From NCBI RefSeq assembly GCF_040529335.1, contig NZ_CP159534.1:3410001-3474000 (forward strand): a DNA stretch of 64,000 bases, in the 5' to 3' direction. This stretch comes from Streptomyces sp. HUAS MG91. GTDB taxonomy: Bacteria > Actinomycetota > Actinomycetes > Streptomycetales > Streptomycetaceae. A program made the translations under genes and the position numbers. Of the stretch, positions 35,101 to 43,120 are shown one piece after another (within the stretch, counting starts at the first letter, position 1; each line of letters starts with the position of its first letter). The notes below the pieces were generated by a model, which saw only the letters and a list, made by a program, of their open reading frames with translations, was not told where the DNA came from and searched no databases.

Positions 35101-37120
35101 AGGTCGCGGCGAACGCCTCCTGGAACCGCTCGCGGCCGTCGGCGCCCAGCTCCCCGCCGCTGCCGTTGCCCGGGGTCGGCATCCGCAGGCCGAAGTCGTA
35201 GATCCAGGCGGTCGCGCGGTCGGCGCAGCGCAGCTCGTACGGGCGCTCGTCGGTCACCTCGACGCCCAGGCGCTGGAGCACCGGCAGGACGGCGGAGAGC
35301 GAGACGGGCGAACCGGTCCGGTAGATCTTGAAGCGGCGCTCGCCGGGGGCGGCGCCCACGGGCTCGTACAGCGAGAGCGCGAAGTCCTTGCCCCCGCGGT
35401 CGCCGTGGCTGAGCTGCTCCAGGTGGACCAGGTCGGCGACGGCGGCGCGCGGCGTGTGGTCGGCCTTGTAGCCCTCGGGGAAGGCCTGGCCGTAGCGGCG
35501 CAGCAGTTCGGCGGCGCGCTCCTCGCCGCACTCGGCGTTCAGCGCCTCGGCGAAGCCGTCGGCCCAGGAGCGGGCGGCCTCGACCAGGCGGGCCTCGATG
35601 CGGTCGGAGTCGGCGTCGGTGAGCGCGGGCAGCTCGGTGCCGGGCGCGACGCGGACGACGAAGTGCAGCCGGGAGAGGATCGACTCGGTGTTCCAGGCGG
35701 TGAAGTCGACGGTCTCGCCGCCGAGCTCCTCCTTGAGGATGTCGATGATGCGCAGCCGGACGCCGGTGGTGTACCGGTCGCGCGGCAGGTAGACGAGCGC
35801 GGAGTAGTAGCGCCCGTACTCGTCCTTGCGCAGGTAGAGCCGCAGCCGGCGGCGCTCCTGGAGGTAGAGCACCGAGGTGACGATGTCGCGCAGCTCGTCG
35901 GCGGGCGTCTGGAACAGCTCGTCGCGCGGGTACGTCTCCATGATCTGCATCAGGTCGCGGCCGTCGTGGCTGTTGGGCGAGAAGCCCGCGCCCTTGAGGA
36001 CCTCGGCGACCTTGCGGCGGATGACGGGGACGCGGCGGACCGACTCGGTGTACGCGGCGGAGGAGAACAGGCCGAGGAAGCGGCGCTCGCCGACCACGTT
36101 CCCCTTCTCGTCGAACTTCTTCACGCCGACGTAGTCGAGGTAGGACGGCCGGTGCACGGTGGCGCGGCTGTTGGCCTTGGTCAGCACCAGGAGGCGGTGC
36201 TCGCGGGCCTTGGCGCGGGCGTCGTCGGGCAGCCGGTGGAACGACGGCGACACCGGGTGGTGGTCGTCGGCGTCGTGCTGCGGGTCGGCGCGCAGGATGC
36301 CGAGGCCGGTGCCCGGGACGGCGGCGAGGGAGTCGTCGTCGGTGAGGGTGTACTCGCGGAAGCCCAGGAAGGTGAAGTGGTCGGCGGAGAGCCAGCGCAG
36401 CAGCTCCCGGGCCTCCTCGACCTCCTGGTCGCGCAGGTCGCCCGCGATGGGCTCGCCCGGCAGTTCGTCGGCGATGCGCAGCGCGGCGTCGCGCATCTTC
36501 TCCCAGTCCTCGACGCACTCGCGCACGTCGGACAGGACGCGGAGCAGATCGGTGGTGATCTGCTTGAGGTCGGCGCGGTCGGTCTCGCGGTCCATCTCGA
36601 CGTGGATCCACGACTCGGTGAGCACGTCGTGGCCCTCGGCGGTGGTCCCGGCCGGCAGCACTTCGAGCAGCTTGCCGGCGACGTCGCGCCGCACGACGAC
36701 CTGCGGGTGGATGACGACGTGGATGCCCCGGCCCTGCCGCGACAGCTCGTTGGTCACGGAGTCCACGAGGAACGGCATGTCGTCGGTGACGACCTCGACG
36801 ACGGAGTGGCTGCACGTCCAGCCGTTCTCCTCGACCGTGGGGGTGTGCACCCGCACGTTCGCGGTGCCCTGCGGTCGGTTCTCGGCGAGCCGGTAGTGCG
36901 AGTAGGCGGCCCCGAAGGCGTCGACCGGGTCGCGGTCGGCCAGGTCCTCGGGCGCGGTGTGCAGGTAGTAGCGCTGGAGGAACGTGAGCACGGTGTCGAT
37001 GTTCTCGACGGTGTGCGTGCCCTCGCCCGTCGGTAGGTGCCCCCCTACCGGGCTGTTCTCAGCAACCCGGGCGGCCCGTTCGAGCAGCTCGGCCTTGGCT
37101 TCGTCCAGCTTGGTCTGCAT
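32180..37120 (-). CDS. gdhB: NAD-specific glutamate dehydrogenase, large type
   Basis: This enzyme catabolises glutamate to 2-oxoglutarate and ammonia with NAD. The 1646-residue length and order of regions fit the large bacterial NAD-GDH class first described in Streptomyces clavuligerus. Long N-terminal regulatory segments (about 1-700) are followed by the catalytic core: [20 protein letters not shown] and [20 protein letters not shown] near residues 840-880. [17 protein letters not shown], a dinucleotide-binding stretch, is near 1020, and a helical C-terminal domain completes it. ATG start with GGAG about ten bases upstream. It is a single-gene unit; its 3' end meets the fold-back element. 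Codon use is typical of the core genome. Confidence 0.96.
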   Translation of the reverse strand: [1646 protein letters not shown]

Positions 37121-37567
37121 TGTCCTCTGGCTCCTGTCGCGCGCCGTTGCGTGACGTAGACATGTATGGCTCGACGTAACGCCGCGACGCGGGGTGTCCG
37201 GTCTGCTTCGACGTTATGCCGGATTGGGAGAAGAGCGGACGGTAATGCGCCATTTTCAACGAACTGGCCATCCGCCGGAAATGATCAGCGTCCGAGCGCC
37301 GGGGGCGGCCGCTGTGGCGGTCCGTCTTCTCCCGGCGCGGGCAGGGGGCGACGATGCCCCCGCGAGATATCGCGCTGATCACGGGACCAAGGCTATCGCT
37401 CCCGACCGGGGGCACGTCATGAGCCGCATGTGTACAAATCCGGTGGCCGAACTTTGACACTCTGCACAGAACGGCGCCTCTTGTCAGCGCTCCCGGGCGG
37501 CGGCACCTTGGGCACGGCGGCGGATTCGGCCCGCGCCGCCCTCGACCGATTCGGGAGCGTGTGACGG
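37121..37567. promoter_or_regulatory. Divergent promoter region, dehydrogenase and DJ-1 genes
   Basis: This 447-bp gap has no supported gene. GACGTTATGCC at 37210-37220 and CGACGTAACGCC at about 37174-37185 form a spaced near-repeat on the side of the dehydrogenase. Lower GC around 37240-37285 (CCATTTTCAACGAACTGG) is consistent with promoter DNA. Specific -35/-10 assignments are not secure. Confidence 0.5.
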
Positions 37568-38134
37568 ATGGCACTCAAGATTCTGATCGTGACCGGCGAC
37601 GCGGCGGAGTCGCTGGAGGTCCTATACCCCTACCAGCGACTGCTGGAGGAGGGTTACGAGGTCGACATCGCGGCCCCCACCCGCAAGAAGCTCCGCTTCG
37701 TGGTCCACGACTTCGAGCCGGGCTTCGACACCTACACGGAGAAGCCGGGCTACACCTGGCCGGCCGATCTGGCCTTCGCCGAAGTCGACCCCGGCCAGTA
37801 CGCCGCCCTGGTGATCCCGGGCGGCCGCGCGCCCGAGTACCTGCGCGGCGACGCCGAGCTGCGCAAGATCGTCAAGGCGTTCTTCGACACCGACAAGCCG
37901 GTCGCCCAGATCTGCCACGGCCCGCTCCTGACGGCGGCGGTGGACGGCCTGCGCGGCCGGCGCGTCACGGCGTACCCGGCCCTCGAGACGGACATGCAGG
38001 CGGCCGGCGCCACGTTCCAGGACACCGAGGTGGTCGTCGACGGCACCCTGGTCTCGTCCCGCGCCTGGCCGGACCACGCGGGCTGGATGCGGGAGTTCCT
38101 GAAGGTGCTGCGGGCCAAGGCCCCGGCGGTCTGA
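37568..38134 (+). CDS. DJ-1/PfpI family protein
   Basis: This is a 188-residue protein with the class I glutamine-amidotransferase-like fold. The nucleophile elbow is QICHGP with Cys116 followed by His117, and Glu90 in GGRAPEYLR is in the position expected for the DJ-1/PfpI acid residue. Relatives include intracellular proteases, glyoxalase III-type hydratases and stress chaperones, so the reaction is not fixed. ATG start behind GGGAG. It is followed by 340 bp without a gene, and is divergent from the glutamate dehydrogenase gene. Confidence 0.88.
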   Translation: MALKILIVTGDAAESLEVLYPYQRLLEEGYEVDIAAPTRKKLRFVVHDFEPGFDTYTEKPGYTWPADLAFAEVDPGQYAALVIPGGRAPEYLRGDAELRKIVKAFFDTDKPVAQICHGPLLTAAVDGLRGRRVTAYPALETDMQAAGATFQDTEVVVDGTLVSSRAWPDHAGWMREFLKVLRAKAPAV

Positions 38135-38475
38135 TCCCGGCCCGGCTCCTGTGCGGTGGCTGCCCCGCCGACGAGGGCAGCCACCGAGGTGTGCCGCGCT
38201 CCGGGCGCCACGACGGAGGGCCGTTGCCACGACAGCCGTGAGGAGTTGACCCGAACTGCCCGACGCTCCACCGCACCGCTTCCTCCCGGGAAACCCACGG
38301 CACACCCCCAGCTAACCGCTGCCGGGCCCCGGCGGACATCGGTATCGCCGGAGACCGGTATACGCATGTGAGCGGCCGGTGCCGTCTCCGTATACCTAGG
38401 AAGAGCCCCGCAAGGGGCGCGGGGAACTGCGCGACCAGCCACGACGGACCGGCACCCGACAACGCACCCCCGAAA
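38135..38475. other. Convergent intergenic region with a palindrome and one GCGCAGTTCC element
   Basis: No gene is supported. The perfect inverted repeat GGTATACG (38357-38364) / CGTATACC (38389-38396) flanks a 24-base spacer, with a related CGGTAT nearby at 38340-38345. A single reversed copy of the dispersed 20-bp element lies at 38413-38432. Termination from both flanks is likely; the GTATAC palindrome may be a protein site or stem. Confidence 0.6.
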
Positions 38476-40776
38476 TCAACCCCCCGGACTCTCCACCCGC
38501 TCCCCGCCGGAGGCGATCGCGGCGACCTCCGTCCGCGACCCCACCCCCAACTTCGCCAAAATATGCTCCACATGCGCGTCGGCCGTCCGCTTCGAGATCA
38601 CCAGCTGCTCCGCGATCTCCCGGTTGGACAACCCCCGCGCCACCAGCGCGGCCACCTCCCGCTCCCGCCGGGTCAGCGCGTCCACCCCGGCCCCCCGCGC
38701 CGCGGGCACCCGGTCGCCCGGCACGTCGGCCCCCTCGCGCACGGCCGCCAGCACCTGCGTCCCGGAGAGCCGCGCCCCGACCGCGTGCCACCGCTCGTAG
38801 TCCCTGTCGCCCAGCGCCCGCCGCAGCGCGGCCCGCACCTTCTCCTGCTCGTCGAAGAGCGAGGGCAGCATGCCGACCGGGTCGCCGCCGCCCAACCGCC
38901 GCGCGTTCTCCGCGTAGCCGAGCAGCCAGGTCGCCCGCACATGCCGCTCCTCGGCCGACGCGGACCAGGCGAGCATCAGACAGCACATGGCGGCGACCAG
39001 GATCTCGTCGATCTCCGCGGCGGCCTCCAGGGCCCGCCCCAGCAGCCCGACGGCCTCCGCGCGCTCCCCGGAGAGCCACAGGATCAGCCCCTGCACGGTG
39101 AGCGTCGACGCGTACATCTGCCGCTCCCCGGTGCCCTCCAGGTACGCGAGCCCGGTACGGCACCACTCCAGCGCGGCCTCCGGGTCGCCGAGCACGCCGA
39201 GCACCAGCGCGCCCTCGTAGTGGATGACGGCCGTGCCGAGCCCGTCGCCGCGGGCCAGGATCCGCTGCCGGGCGCCCTCCAGCTCGGTCAGCCCGTCGGG
39301 CTCGCCGCACAGCGCGCCGAGACCGCCGAGGTACGCCTCGCAGAACAGCTCCACGCGGTCGTTGCCGGCGTCCCGGGCGACCTGGAGCGCACGGTGGAAC
39401 AGTTCGAGCGCGGTCGGCAGGTCCCCGGTCCACACCGAGAACAGGGCGATCATGAACCGCCCCCAGGCCTGCTCCTCCCCCACCTCGCCGACGAGCGCGA
39501 GCCCCTTCTCGATCCAGTACCGCCCCTCGGAGAGCGCGCCGAGCGCCCGCCAGTACGGCCCGAGCAGCGAGGCCAGCCACAGCCCTCGCGGGGCCAGCTC
39601 GGCGGAGGCGTACGCGTATTCGAGGGCGCACCGCACATCGGCGCTCTCGGTGCGCAGCGCCCGGTGCAGGACGGGCTGCGCCGGGGTCAGGAACTCGTCC
39701 CAGTAGCGCTGCCCGAGGTCCCGGTAGTACGCGAAGTGCCGGGCCCGCACGGTGCCCGCCCGGCCGGACTCCACCAGCCATTCGGCGCCGTACTCGCGGA
39801 TGGTGTCGAGCAGCCGGTAGCGGCTGCCGTCCACCCCGAGCCGCTGTACGACGGACTTGTCGACGAGCCCGATGAGGCATTCCAGCACCTCGCCGCCGGA
39901 CAGCTCCTCGCCCGCGCACACGTATTCGGCGGCCCGCAGCTCGAAGGACCCGGCGAAGACCGAGAGCCGCGCCCACAGCAGCCGCTCGCGCGGGGTGCAC
40001 AGCTCGTGGGACCAGCCGATGGCCGTCCGCAGCGTCTGGTGCCGGGTCAGCGCGGTCCGCCGCCCTCCGGTCAGCACCTCGAACCGCTGCCCGAGCCGCT
40101 CCACCAGCTGCTCCAGGGAGACCGCCCGCAGCCGCACCGCGGCCAGCTCCAGGGCGAGCGGGATCCCGTCCAGCCTCTTCGCCAGAGCGGCAAGTTGCTC
40201 CCGGTTGCCGTCGTGCGCGGCGAATCCGGGGACCACCGCGGCGGCCCGCTGCACGAACAGCTCCAGGGCGTCGTCGGGCTCCAGCGGCGCGATGGGCACG
40301 CAGTGCTCGCCGGGCACGTCGAGCGGCTGCCTGCTGGTGGCCAGCACCTGCACCCCGGCCGCCTCGCGCAGCAGGACGTCGGCGAGCATGGCGCAGGCGT
40401 CGACCAGATGCTCACAGGTGTCGAGCACGATGAGCATGCGCCGCCCCTGCAGATGGGCGACGACCGCGTCCAGCGGCTCCATCCCCGCCTGCTCGGGCAG
40501 TTCGAGCACCGCGGCGAGCGTCACCGGGATCAGCTCGGGATCGCGCAGCGCGCTCAGCTCGACGAGCGCCACCCCGTCGGGAAACCCACCCACCAGCTCC
40601 GCCGCGCTCCGCAACGCCGTCCGGCTCTTGCCCACACCTCCGGGCCCTACGAGCGTCACGAGTCTGGCGCCGGCGAACGCGGCCCGCACCTGGGCGAGTT
40701 CGGCCGCCCTCCCGACGAACGGGGTCACCTCGACCGGAAGCTGCCCACCACGCCGCTGCCCGAACCCGAACCCCAT
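38476..40776 (-). CDS. ATPase-coupled LuxR-type transcriptional regulator
   Basis: This is a 766-residue STAND-like regulator. Residues 15-45 hold [15 protein letters not shown] and the Walker A loop [28 protein letters not shown] is Walker [18 protein letters not shown] is the GLPLAL motif. Tetratricopeptide-like helices follow (about 350-650). The C-terminus is a LuxR helix-turn-helix ([24 protein letters not shown], 700-760). ATG start with GGGGAG seven bases upstream; longer in-frame extensions run through repeats and are not coding. It is a single gene between repeat-bearing gaps. The signal and targets are unknown. Confidence 0.9.
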   Translation of the reverse strand: MGFGFGQRRGGQLPVEVTPFVGRAAELAQVRAAFAGARLVTLVGPGGVGKSRTALRSAAELVGGFPDGVALVELSALRDPELIPVTLAAVLELPEQAGMEPLDAVVAHLQGRRMLIVLDTCEHLVDACAMLADVLLREAAGVQVLATSRQPLDVPGEHCVPIAPLEPDDALELFVQRAAAVVPGFAAHDGNREQLAALAKRLDGIPLALELAAVRLRAVSLEQLVERLGQRFEVLTGGRRTALTRHQTLRTAIGWSHELCTPRERLLWARLSVFAGSFELRAAEYVCAGEELSGGEVLECLIGLVDKSVVQRLGVDGSRYRLLDTIREYGAEWLVESGRAGTVRARHFAYYRDLGQRYWDEFLTPAQPVLHRALRTESADVRCALEYAYASAELAPRGLWLASLLGPYWRALGALSEGRYWIEKGLALVGEVGEEQAWGRFMIALFSVWTGDLPTALELFHRALQVARDAGNDRVELFCEAYLGGLGALCGEPDGLTELEGARQRILARGDGLGTAVIHYEGALVLGVLGDPEAALEWCRTGLAYLEGTGERQMYASTLTVQGLILWLSGERAEAVGLLGRALEAAAEIDEILVAAMCCLMLAWSASAEERHVRATWLLGYAENARRLGGGDPVGMLPSLFDEQEKVRAALRRALGDRDYERWHAVGARLSGTQVLAAVREGADVPGDRVPAARGAGVDALTRREREVAALVARGLSNREIAEQLVISKRTADAHVEHILAKLGVGSRTEVAAIASGGERVESPGG

Positions 40777-41087
40777 GGCCCACTCCCCCACTGTGTCCCG
40801 TCGCCGCCACCACCAAGCGTACGCAGCCACAAGCGGACCGTGAGCGAGAAGCGACGATGATGCCGCACGCAGTGCGCATCCCAGGGGCGCGGGGAACTGC
40901 GCGAGAAGCGACCACCGGCGCGCACCCGACAACGCACCCCTTAAGGGGCGCGGGGAACTGCGCGAGAAGCGACCACCGCCCCGCACCCGGCAACAAACCC
41001 CACAGGGCAGACGCACCCCCGCCAGGGGCGCGGGGAACTGCGCAAGAACCCCCCACGGCCCCGCCCCCGGCAACGAACCCGCCCCCA
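40777..41087. repeat. Intergenic region with three same-orientation GCGCAGTTCC elements
   Basis: Reversed copies of the 20-bp element are at 40883-40902, 40944-40963 and 41024-41043. Each is followed by similar CGAGAAGCGACCACC-like sequence, so the region is a loose tandem of a 60-80 bp unit. It follows the stop of the HAD gene and precedes the promoter of the LuxR-type gene. No coding frame is supported. Confidence 0.85.
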
Positions 41088-41780
41088 CTAAAACGCGGAA
41101 GCGACCCGCACAGCCTCCGCCAACGAATCCACCACCGGCGCCCCGACCCCCTCAAGACTGGCCCGCCCGTGCGACCCCCCGGTGTACAACACGGCCCGCG
41201 CCCCGGCAGCCAGCGCGGCCACGGCGTCATCGGCCGCGTCCCCGATCACGACGACCTGCTCCGGCGCGACCCCGGACGCCTCCTCCAGCGCCCCCAGATG
41301 CCGCACCATGTGCTCGGCCTTGCTCCCCCCGGAGGGCCCCACCCGCCCGTCCACCCGTACGAACCGCTCGGAGATCCCGAACTGCCGTACCAGCGGCACC
41401 AGTTCCTCATGCCCGTACATGCTGAGAATGGACTGGCTGCGCCCGGCGTCCTGCCACCCGGCGAGCAGCGGCTCCACACCGTCGGCGAGCCGGCAGTCCA
41501 CGGAGTGGCGCGCGTAGTGCCGGTGGAAGACCTCGTCCATGACGAGCCACTCGGCGTCGGTGGGCAGCCGCCCCATCAGCCGCTCGTAGAACTTCGGGAC
41601 CGGTACGCAGTACAGCGCCCGGTACTTCTCCAGCGTGATCGGCGCGAGCCCCAGCTCGGCGAACGCGGCGTTGGTGGCGTGGATGACGGCGTCGATGTCG
41701 TGGAGCAGCGTCCCGTTCCAGTCCCAGACGATGTGTCTCGCGGGCGGACCGAACGAGCCCCCGCCTATGTGCTTCCCCAT
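41088..41780 (-). CDS. HAD-superfamily hydrolase
   Basis: This 230-residue haloacid dehalogenase-type phosphatase has motif [12 protein letters not shown] near residues 18-28 with the nucleophilic Asp, motif II ILSMYG, a conserved Lys in [10 protein letters not shown], and motif [16 protein letters not shown]. The helical cap between residues 30 and 110 is of the beta-phosphoglucomutase/Gph kind. It probably dephosphorylates a small metabolite; which one is not evident. ATG start (MGKHIGGG). Its end runs straight into the triple repeat region at 41 kb. The upstream minus-strand gene ends 34 bp before. Confidence 0.88.
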   Translation of the reverse strand: MGKHIGGGSFGPPARHIVWDWNGTLLHDIDAVIHATNAAFAELGLAPITLEKYRALYCVPVPKFYERLMGRLPTDAEWLVMDEVFHRHYARHSVDCRLADGVEPLLAGWQDAGRSQSILSMYGHEELVPLVRQFGISERFVRVDGRVGPSGGSKAEHMVRHLGALEEASGVAPEQVVVIGDAADDAVAALAAGARAVLYTGGSHGRASLEGVGAPVVDSLAEAVRVASAF

Positions 41781-41814
41781 ACGGGAAACGTACCCCGCAC
41801 GGACCGGCCCCGAT

Positions 41815-42330
41815 TCAGTCGCCCTGACCGACCAGGTTCGGGATCTCCTGCGTGGCGAACCACAGCAGCTCGTGGTCCTCGGCGCCGTCCACGACGAACT
41901 GGGCGTCGTCGTCGCCGTGATCGGCCGCGCCCAGCGCGTCGGCGGCGGCCGCGACATCGGCCTCCGCGTCGTCGGCGTCCACGTGCACGGCGGCGGCCTT
42001 GGCCAGCGGTACGGCCTCGCGCACGGACACCTCACCGAGCGACGCGGGGTCGAGCCCCCGGTCCGGGTCGGCGACGGCGGCCCGGTCCGGGACGTCGACG
42101 GCCACGACGACCCGGCGCCGCGCCGCGTCCGGCTCCCCGGCGAGCATCCGCAGGGAGGCGAGCCCGGCCCGGTTGAGGGCGGCGTACTCCAGCTCCTCGA
42201 TGTCGTCCGACAGGTACCACTCGCGCAGCGCGGGCGTGACGGCGAAGGCGGTGAGCGGCGCGGGCCCCAGCTCGCCCGCCTGGTACGCCTGAGCGAGTCG
42301 CGGCAGGGAGAGAGGTACGTACACGCGCAT
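41815..42330 (-). CDS. Conserved actinobacterial protein (DUF6912-like)
   Basis: This 171-residue soluble protein starts MRVYVPLSLPRLAQAYQ and contains VTPALREWYLSDDIEELEYAA and many Asp/Ala residues in the second half (VHVDADDAEADVAAAADAL). It resembles a small Streptomyces family named DUF6912; I cannot assign a function. No signal peptide or membrane segment is seen. Its position, between the HAD gene and the divergent Rv3235-like gene near secA, is conserved in streptomycetes as far as I recall. Confidence 0.7.
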   Translation of the reverse strand: MRVYVPLSLPRLAQAYQAGELGPAPLTAFAVTPALREWYLSDDIEELEYAALNRAGLASLRMLAGEPDAARRRVVVAVDVPDRAAVADPDRGLDPASLGEVSVREAVPLAKAAAVHVDADDAEADVAAAADALGAADHGDDDAQFVVDGAEDHELLWFATQEIPNLVGQGD

Positions 42331-42615
42331 GACGGTCCGCTTTCGTAGTCGTCGGTGATCGTCCCGGAGGCCTTCAGGATACGTGCGGGAGTCCCCCTTC
42401 GGGCTGCCGCCCACCGCGTACCCCGCCGTCACCCCGCTCCACCGCGTCACCCGGCCCCACCCGTGCCGCAGCGGGCCCCCGCACCCCGCCGTCACCCGGA
42501 TAAGTGAATCCCCTGCCGCCCCCCTCCGCCCGCCGGCCTCTCTTGCGGGGCCGCTCCCCGACCTCGTAGAAGGTGATCACGAAGAGTTACCGACCGGTAT
42601 CAATGCGGAGGCGAC

Positions 42616-43053
42616 GTGCAGAAGGTGCTTTCCAGGCGAGGCCCCCGTCGGACCAGCCGTCCCCCGGCGCGCAGGGACACCCGACGCCCGCCCCGGGTCG
42701 GGCCGCAGGCGCCGCCGCACCCCGCCGAACACTTCACGGACCTGCTCCTGCTGGTCCTGACCGGCCACCGGCCCGCCGTCTGGTTCGCCCGGCACACCCG
42801 GGGCCACGCCTTCGAGGACCTGCTCTGGCTCCTGGCCCACCGCCCGCTGGCCCGCACGGGCCCGCACCCGCGGGTCCACGACATCGGCCACTACGAACCC
42901 GACTCCGGCGTCTACGAGGTCTTCGCCCGCATCTCGGTGGGCCCGCGCCTGCACGCCCTGGCCTTCCGGCTGGCCCGCGCCGAGGACCTCCGCTGGCGCT
43001 GCACGGCGGTGGACCTGGACGGCCGGACCCCACGGGAGACGGAAGCCCCGTGA
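42616..43053 (+). CDS. Rv3235-family protein of unknown function
   Basis: This 145-residue basic protein has a disordered Arg/Pro-rich N-terminus (residues 1-35), then a folded part: HFTDLLLLVLTGHRPAVWFA, TRGHAFEDLLWLLAHR, and GVYEVFARISVGPRLHALAFRL. The pattern matches the actinobacterial family named after Rv3235, encoded near secA in several actinobacteria. The function is unknown; a link to secretion is only suggested by gene order. GTG start, GGAGG five bases upstream. It converges with secA across a shared terminator. Confidence 0.75.
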   Translation: MQKVLSRRGPRRTSRPPARRDTRRPPRVGPQAPPHPAEHFTDLLLLVLTGHRPAVWFARHTRGHAFEDLLWLLAHRPLARTGPHPRVHDIGHYEPDSGVYEVFARISVGPRLHALAFRLARAEDLRWRCTAVDLDGRTPRETEAP

Positions 43054-43075
43054 GGGGACCCGTGGCCCCACGCGG

Positions 43076-43107
43076 AAGGGCCGGACACCCAGAGGTGCCC
43101 GGCCCTT
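43076..43107. terminator. Bidirectional terminator between Rv3235-like gene and secA
   Basis: AAGGGCCGG-A-CACC pairs with GGTG-C-CCGGCCCTT around a CAGA loop: thirteen pairs with a single A-C mismatch. The AA/TT ends give short U-runs on both strands. It lies 22 bp after one stop and 13 bp before the other. Confidence 0.88.
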
Positions 43108-43120
43108 CAGGAGGACGACG

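Noticed and set aside
32186..37036. 1616-codon plus-strand frame opposite the glutamate dehydrogenase gene
   Set aside because: It is a mirror of gdhB codon bias, with no start signal, no domain and low-complexity composition.
40883..41043. Regularly spaced repeats that could suggest a CRISPR array
   Set aside because: Only three copies with unequal spacing (61 and 80 bp), the same element is scattered elsewhere, and there are no cas genes.
40857..42176. Plus-strand frame through the triple repeat region
   Set aside because: Its first part is repeat-derived Arg/Pro/Ala sequence and the rest is antisense to the HAD gene.
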